Shown: positions 1 to 5,007, numbered from the stretch's first letter. The stretch: DNA of 9,666 nt from Actinomycetota bacterium (GCA_013812465.1 JACCTK010000094.1:1-9666); one strand, 5' to 3'. The notes: generated by a model from the letters alone, not told the origin. Translations and numbers: made by a program.

Positions 1-473
1 GAAGCCACCGTAGTAGGCGAGCTCGAGCGCCTCCCGCTGCACGTCTGAAAGCTGACGGAGCGCTGCCTGGACCCGCTCCCGCTCGAAGCGAAGCCAGACG
101 ACCTCGTCGGTTTGCCCGGAAACCTGGCCGTGAGCAGCGAGGTCCACCTCGCCCAGGGGCTCGGTGCGGCGTAGCTCCTCTCGACGAACGAGGTCGACGG
201 CGCGACGGTGGACGAGAGTAAGTGTCCAGGTGCAGGCTTTCGCTCGGTCCGCGCGGAACGATGCAGCGTTCCGCCACACGGCGAGCAAGCCTTCCTGCAC
301 GGCGTCCTCGGCAAGCTGCTCGTCGCGGAGCACGCGCAGCGCCAGCCCATACGCAGTCTGGCCGACGCGGTCGTAAAACTCCCTAGCGCGATCTCGTCTC
401 CGCTAGCGACCCGTGTGACGAGGGCCTCATCGGAAAGAGTCCGCAAATCCTCCGACCTCCCCGCCGAAGGCAC
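1..473 (-). CDS. ECF-type RNA polymerase sigma factor, 3' end outside window, apparent frameshift
   Basis: The minus strand encodes sigma-70 region 2 and the start of region 4. Region 2 reads FYDRVGQTAYGLALRVLRD, then LAEDAVQEGLLAVW and CTWTLTLVHRRAVDLVRRE. After a linker comes LRQLSDVQREALELAYYGG, the start of region 4, and the window ends there. This is the layout of extracytoplasmic-function sigma factors, which direct RNA polymerase to stress promoters. The likely start is GTG at 471-473, preceded by a GGGGGAG ribosome site at about 479-485. It gives an N-terminus with LSDEALVTRVASGDEIALGSF, typical of the family. That N-terminal frame and the region 2 frame differ by one base: they meet at the A-run 375-378, where one more base would join them exactly (GSF|YDRVG). 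The N-terminal frame stays open to the window edge, so an automatic caller could report a wrong protein. Either the gene is broken or the run was misread. Family call is firm; intactness is not. Confidence 0.8.
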   Translation of the reverse strand, partial: MPSAGRSEDLRTLSDEALVTRVASGDEIALGSFTTASARLRMGWRCACSATSSLPRTPCRKACSPCGGTLHRSARTERKPAPGHLLSSTVAPSTSFVERSYAAPSPWARWTSLLTARFPGKPTRSSGFASSGSGSRQRSVSFQTCSGRRSSSPTTVA

Positions 474-513
474 TGTTTCTCCCCCTGGAGCGCCGCAGAT
501 CCTCGCTAAGCGC

Positions 514-538
514 CTACCCGCCGTCCCGCGACCTAAAC
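514..538 (-). promoter_or_regulatory. SigB/SigF-type promoter of the ECF sigma gene
   Basis: On the minus strand GTTT (538-535) and GGGTAG (519-514) are separated by 15 bases, matching the GTTT/GGGTA promoter type of SigB/SigF sigma factors. The -10 ends 40 bases before the GTG start of the ECF gene. The site lies just past the stop codon of the upstream 541-879 gene, so the ECF gene can be transcribed independently of it. Confidence 0.6.
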
Positions 539-540
539 CT

Positions 541-879
541 CTACCTGGAAAGGTGCAGCTCGAGCCACTCGCGACCGTCGCGCTGCACGCTCTCGAACGA
601 GTCGACGAGCGGGACGAGAACGCGTGCTAGCGACTCGTCCGACGCGCTACCGGCCGCGAGCGGGCCGAGCGCGACCGACACTCGCTCGTCGGCCGCGTCG
701 ACCTCGAGCGTGACGTCGCCGTCCCCACCGGCTTCGAGCACGCTCAGCACCGCGAGCTGGAGATCGTCCATGCGCTCGAAAGACAGATCCAGCCGACTGC
801 CGATGCCGCCGAGAACCAGTGTCGCGACGCCCGTGTACTGCGTCCGTGCCGGGATCGTGAGAGAGATCAGGTCACGCAT
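541..879 (-). CDS. RsbW-like GHKL-fold protein lacking ATP-binding motifs (putative anti-sigma regulator)
   Basis: A 112-residue protein that aligns by eye along its whole length with the canonical anti-sigma kinase at 3260-3700. Shared features are the opening LISLTIPAR (kinase: IRLTFPAK), LVLGGIGSRLDLSFERMDDLQLAV at about 21-44 (kinase: LALGGVVREMPVGPELLADLRLAV) and a C-terminal SLARVLVPLVDSFESVQRDG near 83-102 (kinase: MGIAIIRAIVDELDVRSGTDG). The functional motifs are missing. The N-box EACGN is replaced by LSVLEAG. The G1 aspartate motif (EDTGSG) becomes LGPLAAG. The glycine-rich G2 box is absent. It is therefore unlikely to bind ATP or phosphorylate anything, but may still bind a STAS protein or sigma factor. 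It lies 68 bases upstream of the ECF gene on the same strand and 44 bases from a divergent STAS gene. The relationship is my own alignment, not a family I can name. Confidence 0.7.
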   Translation of the reverse strand: MRDLISLTIPARTQYTGVATLVLGGIGSRLDLSFERMDDLQLAVLSVLEAGGDGDVTLEVDAADERVSVALGPLAAGSASDESLARVLVPLVDSFESVQRDGREWLELHLSR

Positions 880-910
880 CTCAGCCGCGCCTCTGCCGCA
901 CGCCTTGCCC

Positions 911-916
911 TACACT
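911..916 (+). promoter_or_regulatory. -10 element (TACACT) of a probably leaderless STAS gene
   Basis: TACACT fits an actinobacterial TANNNT -10 element and ends 7 bases before the GTG start at 924, so transcription would begin at or next to the start codon. There is no Shine-Dalgarno sequence before 924. The same CCTACACTC octet-plus lies before the STAS gene at 2884. No clear -35 is visible. Confidence 0.45.
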
Positions 917-923
917 CGCGCCT

Positions 924-1280
924 GTGGAGAGGCCAGGCGATCTCGAGATCACCGTCGAAGCGCTGTCGGAGACTAGCGCGACCGTCGTTCGACTACGCGG
1001 CGATCTGGATATGGCGACCTGCCCTGAGTTCGAGACGGCGCTCGAAGGCACCGATCCTGGCAAGCGCACCGTCATCGACCTCTCAGGGTGCACATTCCTC
1101 GACTCCTCGGCCCTGCGAGTGCTGATTGCGACAGCACGCGACGCCGGGTCGGCCGGAGGAGATGTCTTGCTTGTCGCGCAAGATCCGGGGATTCTGCGCG
1201 CCCTCCAGATCGCCTCCGTCGACACGATGTGCCAGATACACGAGACGGTCGAGTCCGCGGCCATCACGCAGGCGCCGTAA
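924..1280 (+). CDS. STAS-domain anti-anti-sigma factor (RsbV/SpoIIAA-like)
   Basis: A 118-residue single STAS domain. Seen: the early strand motif VVRLRGDLDM (21-30) and the signature VIDLSGCTFLDSSALRVL (50-67). Ser61, directly after the Asp of FLDSSA, is at the position that RsbW/SpoIIAB kinases phosphorylate in this family. The unphosphorylated form binds the anti-sigma kinase and frees the sigma factor. The GTG start at 924 is chosen because it sits just after a TACACT element and gives the right N-terminus; no ribosome site is present, which suggests leaderless translation. Its last 17 bases overlap the 3' end of the convergent STAS gene at 1264-1659. Likely partners are the kinase at 3260-3700 or the motif-less relative at 541-879, which starts 44 bases away on the opposite strand. 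Family certain, partner inferred. Confidence 0.88.
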   Translation: MERPGDLEITVEALSETSATVVRLRGDLDMATCPEFETALEGTDPGKRTVIDLSGCTFLDSSALRVLIATARDAGSAGGDVLLVAQDPGILRALQIASVDTMCQIHETVESAAITQAP

Positions 1281-1659
1281 TCGCGTCCAGGGCTTCGTCT
1301 CGACTCGAGTCGATGGCGAAGACACGGTCGAGCAGCGTGACCTCGAAGATCCTCCGGATCTCCGGACGGGGAGCCACGACCCGGAGCTGACCACCCGCAG
1401 CGCCGAGCGTTCTCAGGCTGCCGAGCAACACGCCGAGCGCGATCGAGTCGAGGAACGTCACGCCCGACAGATCGAGGACGACCGCAGCAGGCGACTCGTC
1501 AATCGCCTCCGAGAGCCGGGCCTTGAGCTCTTCCACGACGTGCATGTCAGTGTCCCCGTGTATCGGGATCACCACCACCGTCTCCGTTCCGTCAACGTGC
1601 TCGCTCTCATCGATACGGAACTCGGTCGATAGGTCTTGAAATGGGTCGGGTTGGCTCAT
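1264..1659 (-). CDS. STAS-domain anti-anti-sigma factor (RsbV/SpoIIAA-like)
   Basis: A 131-residue STAS protein with an N-terminal extension of about 25 residues before VVVIPIHGDTDMHVVEEL. The signature VVLDLSGVTFLDSIALGVLLG spans about 60-80, with Ser72 as the predicted phosphorylation site. It continues with LGAAGGQLRVVAPRPEIRRIFEVTLLD, typical of the SpoIIAA group. ATG at 1657-1659 is preferred over the TTG at 1705-1707, because a SigB-type promoter lies at 1676-1702 and transcription would begin only about 10 bases before the ATG. No Shine-Dalgarno sequence is seen. The gene is convergent with the STAS gene 924-1280 (17-base overlap) and divergent from the one at 1792. With a SigB-type promoter in front, its product could give positive feedback: more antagonist releases more sigma factor. 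Confidence 0.88.
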   Translation of the reverse strand: MSQPDPFQDLSTEFRIDESEHVDGTETVVVIPIHGDTDMHVVEELKARLSEAIDESPAAVVLDLSGVTFLDSIALGVLLGSLRTLGAAGGQLRVVAPRPEIRRIFEVTLLDRVFAIDSSRDEALDAITAPA

Positions 1660-1675
1660 CAGCGCTGATTCGCAC

Positions 1676-1702
1676 CTACCCACATTGCGACTAATCGCAA
1701 AC
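1676..1702 (-). promoter_or_regulatory. SigB/SigF-type promoter of STAS gene 1264-1659
   Basis: On the minus strand GTTT (1702-1699) and GGGTAG (1681-1676) are separated by 17 bases. The -10 ends 16 bases before the ATG at 1659. The spacer is almost filled by a perfect inverted repeat (1685-1700), which could be a regulator site. Confidence 0.6.
1685..1700. repeat. Inverted repeat inside a promoter spacer (possible operator)
   Basis: TTGCGA-CTAA-TCGCAA, perfect 6-base arms around 4 bases. It lies between the -35 and -10 of the promoter at 1676-1702 and overlaps the edge of the -35, a position where a bound protein would block or alter transcription. No other copy was noticed in the window. 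Confidence 0.5.
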
Positions 1703-1772
1703 GACAAGACTCACAAACTACAAGGCTGCCGCCCGGCCACAGCCGATGTCGGCGTCGGAGGCGCTCGTGACT

Positions 1773-1800
1773 TGACGTTCTCCGCAGACTCGTGTCTTCT
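1773..1800 (+). promoter_or_regulatory. Possible sigma-A-type promoter of STAS gene 1792
   Basis: TTGACG (1773-1778) resembles a housekeeping -35; TCTTCT (1795-1800), 16 bases on, is a weak -10. If used, transcription would start near the in-frame GTG at 1807, making that an alternative leaderless start. No GTTT/GGGTA site precedes this gene. Weak evidence. Confidence 0.28.
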
Positions 1801-2160
1801 AAACAGGTGACTCAGTTCGAGCTCGAGCAGCAGGACATCGACGATCCGCACGTGGTCGGGCTCGCTCTCACGGGAGAGCTCGATCTCACCAACGCGCGCG
1901 AGCTCGGAGAGAGGCTGGAGAGCATCGTCTCCTCGAGCAGCTCGAGTCTGGTGCTCGACCTGACGCGCGTGGCGTTCATCGACAGCGCTGCTCTGCACGT
2001 TCTCTTCCGAGCAGCCAGAGCGCTTGGGAAATCGCGGTTCGGGCTCGTGGTCGAGCCCACGTCTGCCGTGGCACGAACCCTCGAGATCGTCGACATCTCC
2101 GCGGTGGCGACGCTCGGCGCATCGCGCGACGACCTCACGAGCGCACTCTCGAGCACGTGA
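1792..2160 (+). CDS. STAS-domain anti-anti-sigma factor (RsbV/SpoIIAA-like)
   Basis: A 122-residue STAS protein. Seen: VVGLALTGELDLTNARELGERLESI (21-45), a six-serine run (47-52), then LVLDLTRVAFIDSAALHVLF (53-72) with Ser65 as the predicted phospho-acceptor, and FGLVVEPTSAVARTLEIVDI. In this family the dephosphorylated form captures the anti-sigma kinase. The start is uncertain between GTG 1792 and in-frame GTG 1807: neither has a ribosome site, and 1807 fits the weak promoter at 1773-1800. The gene diverges from the STAS gene whose ATG is at 1659. No SigB-type promoter precedes it, so unlike its neighbour it may be expressed constitutively. The serine run just before the core strand is unusual and may be a flexible loop. 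Confidence 0.87.
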   Translation: MSSKQVTQFELEQQDIDDPHVVGLALTGELDLTNARELGERLESIVSSSSSSLVLDLTRVAFIDSAALHVLFRAARALGKSRFGLVVEPTSAVARTLEIVDISAVATLGASRDDLTSALSST

Positions 2161-2222
2161 CGGGACGGGCGGGAGGTTCGTGCTTCTCGCGTATCGGGCG
2201 GCACGTCCGACCAGGCATTTAG

Positions 2223-2248
2223 GTTTCTACAGGTTGTTCTGAGGGTAT
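2223..2248 (+). promoter_or_regulatory. SigB/SigF-type promoter of the DUF6458-GlsB pair
   Basis: GTTT (2223-2226) and GGGTAT (2243-2248), separated by 16 bases, a full match to the SigB/SigF promoter type. The -10 ends 49 bases before ATG 2298. The rest of the 137-base gap 2161-2297 holds nothing else I can name. Confidence 0.68.
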
Positions 2249-2297
2249 TTCCTCCGACGCCGGAGCGAGTCGGCCGGCATCCAGCGAAAGGAGTGAC

Positions 2298-2537
2298 ATG
2301 GGCATCAGTCTCAGTATTCTTCTCATCGCCGCCGGTGCCGTTCTCGCGTGGGCCGTAGACGCCGAGGTCTCCGGCGTCGATATCCAGCTCGTGGGCGTGA
2401 TTCTGCTGATCGTCGGGATCATCGGCCTCATCGCCTCCCTCGTCTTCTGGTCGAGCTGGGGCGGTTTCGGTGGAGCTGCACGCGACGGAAGTGGCGGTCA
2501 AAACACGACTATCGTCGAGCGCGACCGCAACCCGTAG
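2298..2537 (+). CDS. DUF6458-type small membrane protein
   Basis: A 79-residue protein with two hydrophobic helices, about 4-20 and 31-51. The pattern is characteristic of the actinobacterial DUF6458 family: an N-terminal MGIxxxIxLIAxGAxLAWAV, then SGVDIQLVGVILLIVGIIGLI, then FWSSWGG. The tail (60-79) is polar and probably cytoplasmic. The biochemical role of the family is unknown. The ATG is supported by an AAAGGAG ribosome site (2287-2293) 4 bases upstream. It is first in a two-gene transcription unit, 6 bases ahead of the GlsB-type gene, under a strong SigB-type promoter. That places it among likely general-stress membrane proteins; this role is inferred from context only. Confidence 0.85.
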   Translation: MGISLSILLIAAGAVLAWAVDAEVSGVDIQLVGVILLIVGIIGLIASLVFWSSWGGFGGAARDGSGGQNTTIVERDRNP

Positions 2538-2543
2538 CCCAGC

Positions 2544-2810
2544 ATGAGCATCATTGCCTGGATCGTCCTAGGGCTTCTCGCGGGTCTGATCGCGAAGGCG
2601 ATCATGCCGGGGGCGGAGCGGATCGGACTCATACTGACGACGCTTCTCGGCATCGTGGGCGCCATCTTGGGAGGATTCCTCGCGACGGCGCTCGGGTTCG
2701 GCGATCCGATCGACGAGTTCTTCGATATCAGCACGTGGATCGCAGCCATTGTCGGTGCGCTGGTCGTCTTGTTCGTCTGGAACGCGATCAGCAACCGGCG
2801 GGGCGCATAG
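2544..2810 (+). CDS. GlsB/YeaQ/YmgE family stress-associated membrane protein
   Basis: An 88-residue protein with three membrane helices (about 3-20, 27-51, 64-82). Seen: WIVLGLLAGLIAKAIMPG at 6-23 and GIVGAILGGFL at 36-46, the glycine-rich pattern of the Transgly_assoc/GlsB family (PF04226). Members are small inner-membrane proteins induced by acid, osmotic or general stress in several bacteria; the mechanism is not settled. The ATG is only 6 bases after the upstream stop and has no clear ribosome site, so translation probably depends on coupling to the DUF6458 gene. A GC-rich hairpin (2819-2845) closes the unit 8 bases after the stop. An 'acidic' loop GFGDPIDEFFDIS separates helices 2 and 3. 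Confidence 0.9.
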   Translation: MSIIAWIVLGLLAGLIAKAIMPGAERIGLILTTLLGIVGAILGGFLATALGFGDPIDEFFDISTWIAAIVGALVVLFVWNAISNRRGA

Positions 2811-2818
2811 AGGATCGT

Positions 2819-2845
2819 CCGGGGCCGGCAGCGCTGCGGCCCCGG
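2819..2845 (+). terminator. Strong hairpin after the DUF6458-GlsB unit
   Basis: Perfect 9-base arms CCGGGGCCG (2819-2827) and CGGCCCCGG (2837-2845). Between them lies G plus the self-complementary CAGCGCTG, so the stem can extend. Pyrimidine-rich sequence follows (2849-2868) but no pure T run. It sits between the GlsB stop and the separate promoter of the next STAS gene, which fits a terminator. Confidence 0.6.
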
Positions 2846-2868
2846 ATGCTCTCCTTTCGCTCCTTTCC

Positions 2869-2874
2869 TACACT
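2869..2874 (+). promoter_or_regulatory. -10 element (TACACT) of a probably leaderless STAS gene
   Basis: TACACT ends 9 bases before GTG 2884, and no ribosome site is present. It is embedded in the same CCTACACTC string as the element at 911-916 before the first STAS gene. Confidence 0.42.
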
Positions 2875-2883
2875 CCTCATACC

Positions 2884-3207
2884 GTGCACACCATCACCGT
2901 GGACAGCTCTCCGCGCGCGAACGTCGTCACGGCTTCGGGAGAGCTGGACGCGTACGTCGCTCTCGACCTGGCCGCCGCGCTCGCCGAAGCCGACACGGGG
3001 CGGCGGCTGATCGCCAACCTGACTGCGGTGTCGTTCATGGACTCGACCGCGCTCGGGCTCATCGTCAGAACGGTTCGCGAGCGGAATGGGCGCGGTGACG
3101 AGACCCGCATCGTCCTCCCACAAGGCCCTGCCCGCAGGATCTTCGAGATCACCGCGCTCGACGAAGCCCTGCCGATATCGTCCTCGTTGGGCGAGGCGAT
3201 GGACTAG
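2884..3207 (+). CDS. STAS-domain anti-anti-sigma factor (RsbV/SpoIIAA-like)
   Basis: A compact 107-residue STAS protein. Seen: VVTASGELDAYVALDLAAAL (14-33), LIANLTAVSFMDSTALGLIV (42-61) with Ser54 as the predicted phospho-acceptor, and RIVLPQGPARRIFEITALD. FMDSTALG is the closest of the four STAS motifs here to B. subtilis RsbV (YMDSTGLG). GTG 2884 is chosen because it lies just after a TACACT element and gives the standard N-terminus VHTITV; upstream in-frame codons run back through the terminator hairpin. It is convergent with the kinase gene (stop at 3260), with only 52 bases of hairpin-rich sequence between them. Proximity makes it the most likely cognate antagonist of that kinase; this is inference. 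Confidence 0.88.
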   Translation: MHTITVDSSPRANVVTASGELDAYVALDLAAALAEADTGRRLIANLTAVSFMDSTALGLIVRTVRERNGRGDETRIVLPQGPARRIFEITALDEALPISSSLGEAMD

Positions 3208-3210
3208 AGA

Positions 3211-3245
3211 AGGCGAAACGCCTGTTGACAGTCACCTGCGGTGAC
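3211..3245. terminator. Two hairpins between convergent STAS and kinase genes
   Basis: AGGCG-AAA-CGCCT (3211-3223) and GTCACC-TGC-GGTGAC (3231-3245) are both perfect and both read as hairpins on either strand. They fill the short gap between two genes that end facing each other, consistent with a bidirectional terminator, though neither is followed by a T run. Confidence 0.42.
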
Positions 3246-3253
3246 AGTCACCT
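3227..3253. repeat. Tandem direct repeat, 11-base unit
   Basis: GACAGTCACCT occurs at 3227-3237 and 3243-3253, with a 16-base period. The second hairpin of the terminator region lies across the junction. It may be a duplication that created the hairpin. Confidence 0.5.
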
Positions 3254-3259
3254 CAACCG

Positions 3260-3700
3260 CTACGCCGGCTCCGACAGATACTTGGTCATGTGGACGACGG
3301 TGCCGCGGCCGTCGGTCCCACTTCTGACGTCGAGCTCGTCGACGATGGCGCGAATGATCGCGATTCCCATCCCTCCGTCCGCAGGCTCGCCAGTCACGGC
3401 TGCCGGCTCGGGCTCGAGAAGCTGCTCGAGCAACGGAAGCTCGAGGCCTGAGCCGGTGTCCTCGACAAGCATCTCGAGGCGGTCGTCCTTGACAACGAAC
3501 ACCACCGCGACCGTGCCGCCACCGCCGTCGTAGGCGTGCCGCACGGCGTTGCCGCAGGCCTCGGTGACGGCAAGCCTCAAATCAGCGAGAAGCTCCGGCC
3601 CCACGGGCATCTCGCGCACGACACCGCCCAGCGCAAGCCGCGCGAGCAGCAGGAAATCAGCCTTGGCCGGAAAGGTCAGTCGAATCGTCGCGTCACTCAC
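3260..3700 (-). CDS. RsbW/SpoIIAB-like anti-sigma serine kinase (GHKL ATPase)
   Basis: A 146-residue HATPase_c domain. Seen: N-box LAVTEACGNAVRHAY (44-57) with Glu47 and Asn51, G1 box VEDTGSGL (79-86) with Asp81, and G2 box DGGMGIAIIRAIVDEL (108-123). These are the ATP- and Mg-binding motifs of anti-sigma kinases. In the known mechanism the protein holds the SigB/SigF factor inactive and phosphorylates a serine in the STAS antagonist; excess dephosphorylated antagonist removes it from sigma. Its GTG start (3698-3700) lies inside the sigma gene, whose TGA is at 3695-3693. The 8-base overlap implies translational coupling and near-equal amounts, so this sigma factor is the probable target. The order sigma then kinase is the reverse of the rsbV-rsbW-sigB arrangement of Bacillus. 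Family call very secure; individual partners inferred. Confidence 0.92.
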   Translation of the reverse strand: MSDATIRLTFPAKADFLLLARLALGGVVREMPVGPELLADLRLAVTEACGNAVRHAYDGGGGTVAVVFVVKDDRLEMLVEDTGSGLELPLLEQLLEPEPAAVTGEPADGGMGIAIIRAIVDELDVRSGTDGRGTVVHMTKYLSEPA

Positions 3701-4439
3701 CGCGTGGCGCCATCTCTTCGATTCTCCCCCGCATGATGACGAGAGCGCGGCGAAGGAGCCGGGACACGTGCATCTGCGAGATCCCGACCTGGGCGGCGAT
3801 CTGCGATTGCGTCAACTCGTCGAAGAAGCGAAGCTCGACGATGCGGCGCTCGCGCTCGTCGAGCGCGTCCAGGCCGGCGGCGATCAGCGAGCCGTCCTCG
3901 ATCTCCTCGAAGCCGGTGTCTTCGACGCCCAGCTTCTCGGCGAGCGAGTCGTCTCCCCCGTCCTCGAACGGCGCATGCAGGGATCGAGTGGAATACGCGT
4001 GCGCGGAGTCGAGCGCGTCGATCACCTCTTCCTCCTCCGCCCCGGTCGCCTTGGCAAGCTCGGGAATCGTGGGCGAGCGTCCGAGCTCGTTCGTGAGCCC
4101 GTCGAGGACGCGCGAGAGGCGGACGCTCAGCTCCTTCAAGCGCCGCGGGACGTGCATCGCCCAGGCCTTGTCCCGGAAGTGGCGCCGAATCTCGCCGACG
4201 ATCGTCGGCACCGCGTAGCTCGAGAACTCGACGCCGCGATCGACATCGAACCGGTCGACGGCCTTGATCAGTCCGAGGGAGCCGACCTGCACGAGATCCT
4301 CGAGTGGCTCGCCGCGACCCGAATAGCGATTGGCGAGCGCTCGGACGAGTGGCATGAGCTCGAGGAGCGCCTGATCGCGGGCAGCCCGATCACCTTCCCG
4401 GTGATACGCGCGGAGAAGCGCATCGACGTTCCGCTCCAT
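3693..4439 (-). CDS. SigB/SigF/SigG-family RNA polymerase sigma factor
   Basis: A 248-residue group 3 sigma factor. Region 2 covers about 29-95: LVRALANRYSGRGEPLEDLVQVGSLGLIKAVDRFD, then EFSSYAVPTIVGEIRRHFRD, which is diagnostic of the SigB/SigF/SigG family. Region 3 covers about 100-150 and ends in a linker. Region 4 covers about 192-243, with DERERRIVELRFFDELTQSQIA and helix-turn-helix VGISQMHVSRLLRRAL. Length fits the family. ATG 4437-4439 is the natural start; it lacks a good ribosome site, and the open frame extends upstream, so a slightly longer protein is possible. A SigB-type promoter (4551-4576) precedes it, suggesting autoregulation. The gene overlaps the kinase gene by 8 bases. It probably reads the GTTT/GGGTA promoters found through this window. 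Confidence 0.93.
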   Translation of the reverse strand: MERNVDALLRAYHREGDRAARDQALLELMPLVRALANRYSGRGEPLEDLVQVGSLGLIKAVDRFDVDRGVEFSSYAVPTIVGEIRRHFRDKAWAMHVPRRLKELSVRLSRVLDGLTNELGRSPTIPELAKATGAEEEEVIDALDSAHAYSTRSLHAPFEDGGDDSLAEKLGVEDTGFEEIEDGSLIAAGLDALDERERRIVELRFFDELTQSQIAAQVGISQMHVSRLLRRALVIMRGRIEEMAPRGE

Positions 4440-4550
4440 TAGAGAGCTCAGTCGTCTCGCGCCGATGGGGCCGATGGGAAGGTGTCGGAGAGGATGTCGG
4501 GCACGGTACCGGGAGCGCGCCACGCGCGAGACCGCAGTCGGTCTCCGTGG

Positions 4551-4576
4551 ATGCCCGCCACGGGCTCGTTCGAAAC
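4551..4576 (-). promoter_or_regulatory. Near-consensus SigB/SigF-type promoter of the sigma-kinase operon
   Basis: On the minus strand GTTT (4576-4573) and GGGCAT (4556-4551) are separated by 16 bases. One base differs from GGGTAT. The -10 ends 111 bases before ATG 4439, leaving a leader of about 100 bases. Position and spacing agree with the other seven sites; autoregulation is inferred. Confidence 0.45.
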
Positions 4577-4603
4577 GAGGGCGGAACCGCCCCGGAGCGT
4601 CTC

Positions 4604-4945
4604 TCACGAGCGCGCGCCGAGTGCTCTTTCGAGCTGAGCCTTGGTCATCTTCGAGCGACCGCGGATGTTGCGATCGCGTGCCTCCTGGTAGAGCTGGTCG
4701 CGCGTGCGGCCGCGAGGCCCCTTGCGATTGCTCCTGAGCCCGCCACGGCGCCCCGAGGAGATGTCCTCCTTGGAGAGCTTCGAAGCCGTCCGGGCCTCAC
4801 CGCTTCTGGCGCGCTCCTTGTTGACGGTTCGGGCGGCGATCTCCTCGGCAGTGTCTTCCGACTTGCCCTGCTCGCGGAGCGAGTCCTTGATGTGCTCGTA
4901 CTGCCTGGCTCGCTTGGTGCCCTTCTTGACCCCGCGGGGCGGCAT
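4604..4945 (-). CDS. Small basic protein with C-terminal Rho_N/SAP-like motif
   Basis: A 113-residue, strongly charged and basic protein with no membrane segment. The N-terminal half, GVKKGTKRARQYEHIKDSLREQGKSEDTAEEIAARTVNKERARSGEARTAS, resembles short actinobacterial and proteobacterial proteins often labelled 'plasmid stabilization protein'. The C-terminus, RTRDQLYQEARDRNIRGRSKMTKAQLERAL (81-109), has the helix-extended-loop-helix pattern of Rho_N/SAP domains, which bind nucleic acid. ATG 4943-4945 is fixed by an excellent AAGGAGGT ribosome site at 4950-4957. A SigB-type promoter lies just upstream (4983-5007). A stress-induced nucleic-acid-binding role is plausible but unproven, and the family label carries no demonstrated function. 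It is transcribed towards the sigma-kinase operon and diverges from the 21-aa peptide gene. Confidence 0.82.
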   Translation of the reverse strand: MPPRGVKKGTKRARQYEHIKDSLREQGKSEDTAEEIAARTVNKERARSGEARTASKLSKEDISSGRRGGLRSNRKGPRGRTRDQLYQEARDRNIRGRSKMTKAQLERALGARS

Positions 4946-4982
4946 GACTACCTCCTTCGGGTTTGACACGGTCCTCTTGCCA

Positions 4983-5007
4983 GTACCCGCGACGTTTTCT
5001 CGCAAAC
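4983..5007 (-). promoter_or_regulatory. SigB/SigF-type promoter of the Rho_N-like gene
   Basis: On the minus strand GTTT (5007-5004) and GGGTAC (4988-4983) are separated by 15 bases. The -10 ends 37 bases before ATG 4945. Its -35 is only 6 bases from the -35 of the divergent promoter at 5014-5040. Confidence 0.62.

Noticed and set aside
375..378. Programmed frameshifting as explanation for the ECF frame change
   Set aside because: The run is only four bases, no stimulating structure or repeat slippery heptamer was evident, and ECF factors are not known to use it; mutation or sequence error is simpler.
208..630. 140-aa plus-strand open frame over the ECF gene
   Set aside because: Antisense to well-conserved ECF sigma motifs and to the 3' end of the motif-less RsbW-like gene; composition is not protein-like.
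1126..1632. 168-aa plus-strand frame with long Arg/His/Glu-rich stretches
   Set aside because: Antisense shadow of the STAS gene 1264-1659, whose signature motif is clear.
2150..2195. Possible hairpin terminator after STAS gene 1792-2160 (AGCACG/CGTGCT)
   Set aside because: Only six paired bases with a loop of about 20, so unlikely to form a functional terminator.
3549..4442. 297-aa open frame on the plus strand opposite the sigma and kinase genes
   Set aside because: The minus strand carries clear sigma region 2/4 and kinase motifs; the plus-strand product has no domain and no ribosome site or promoter.
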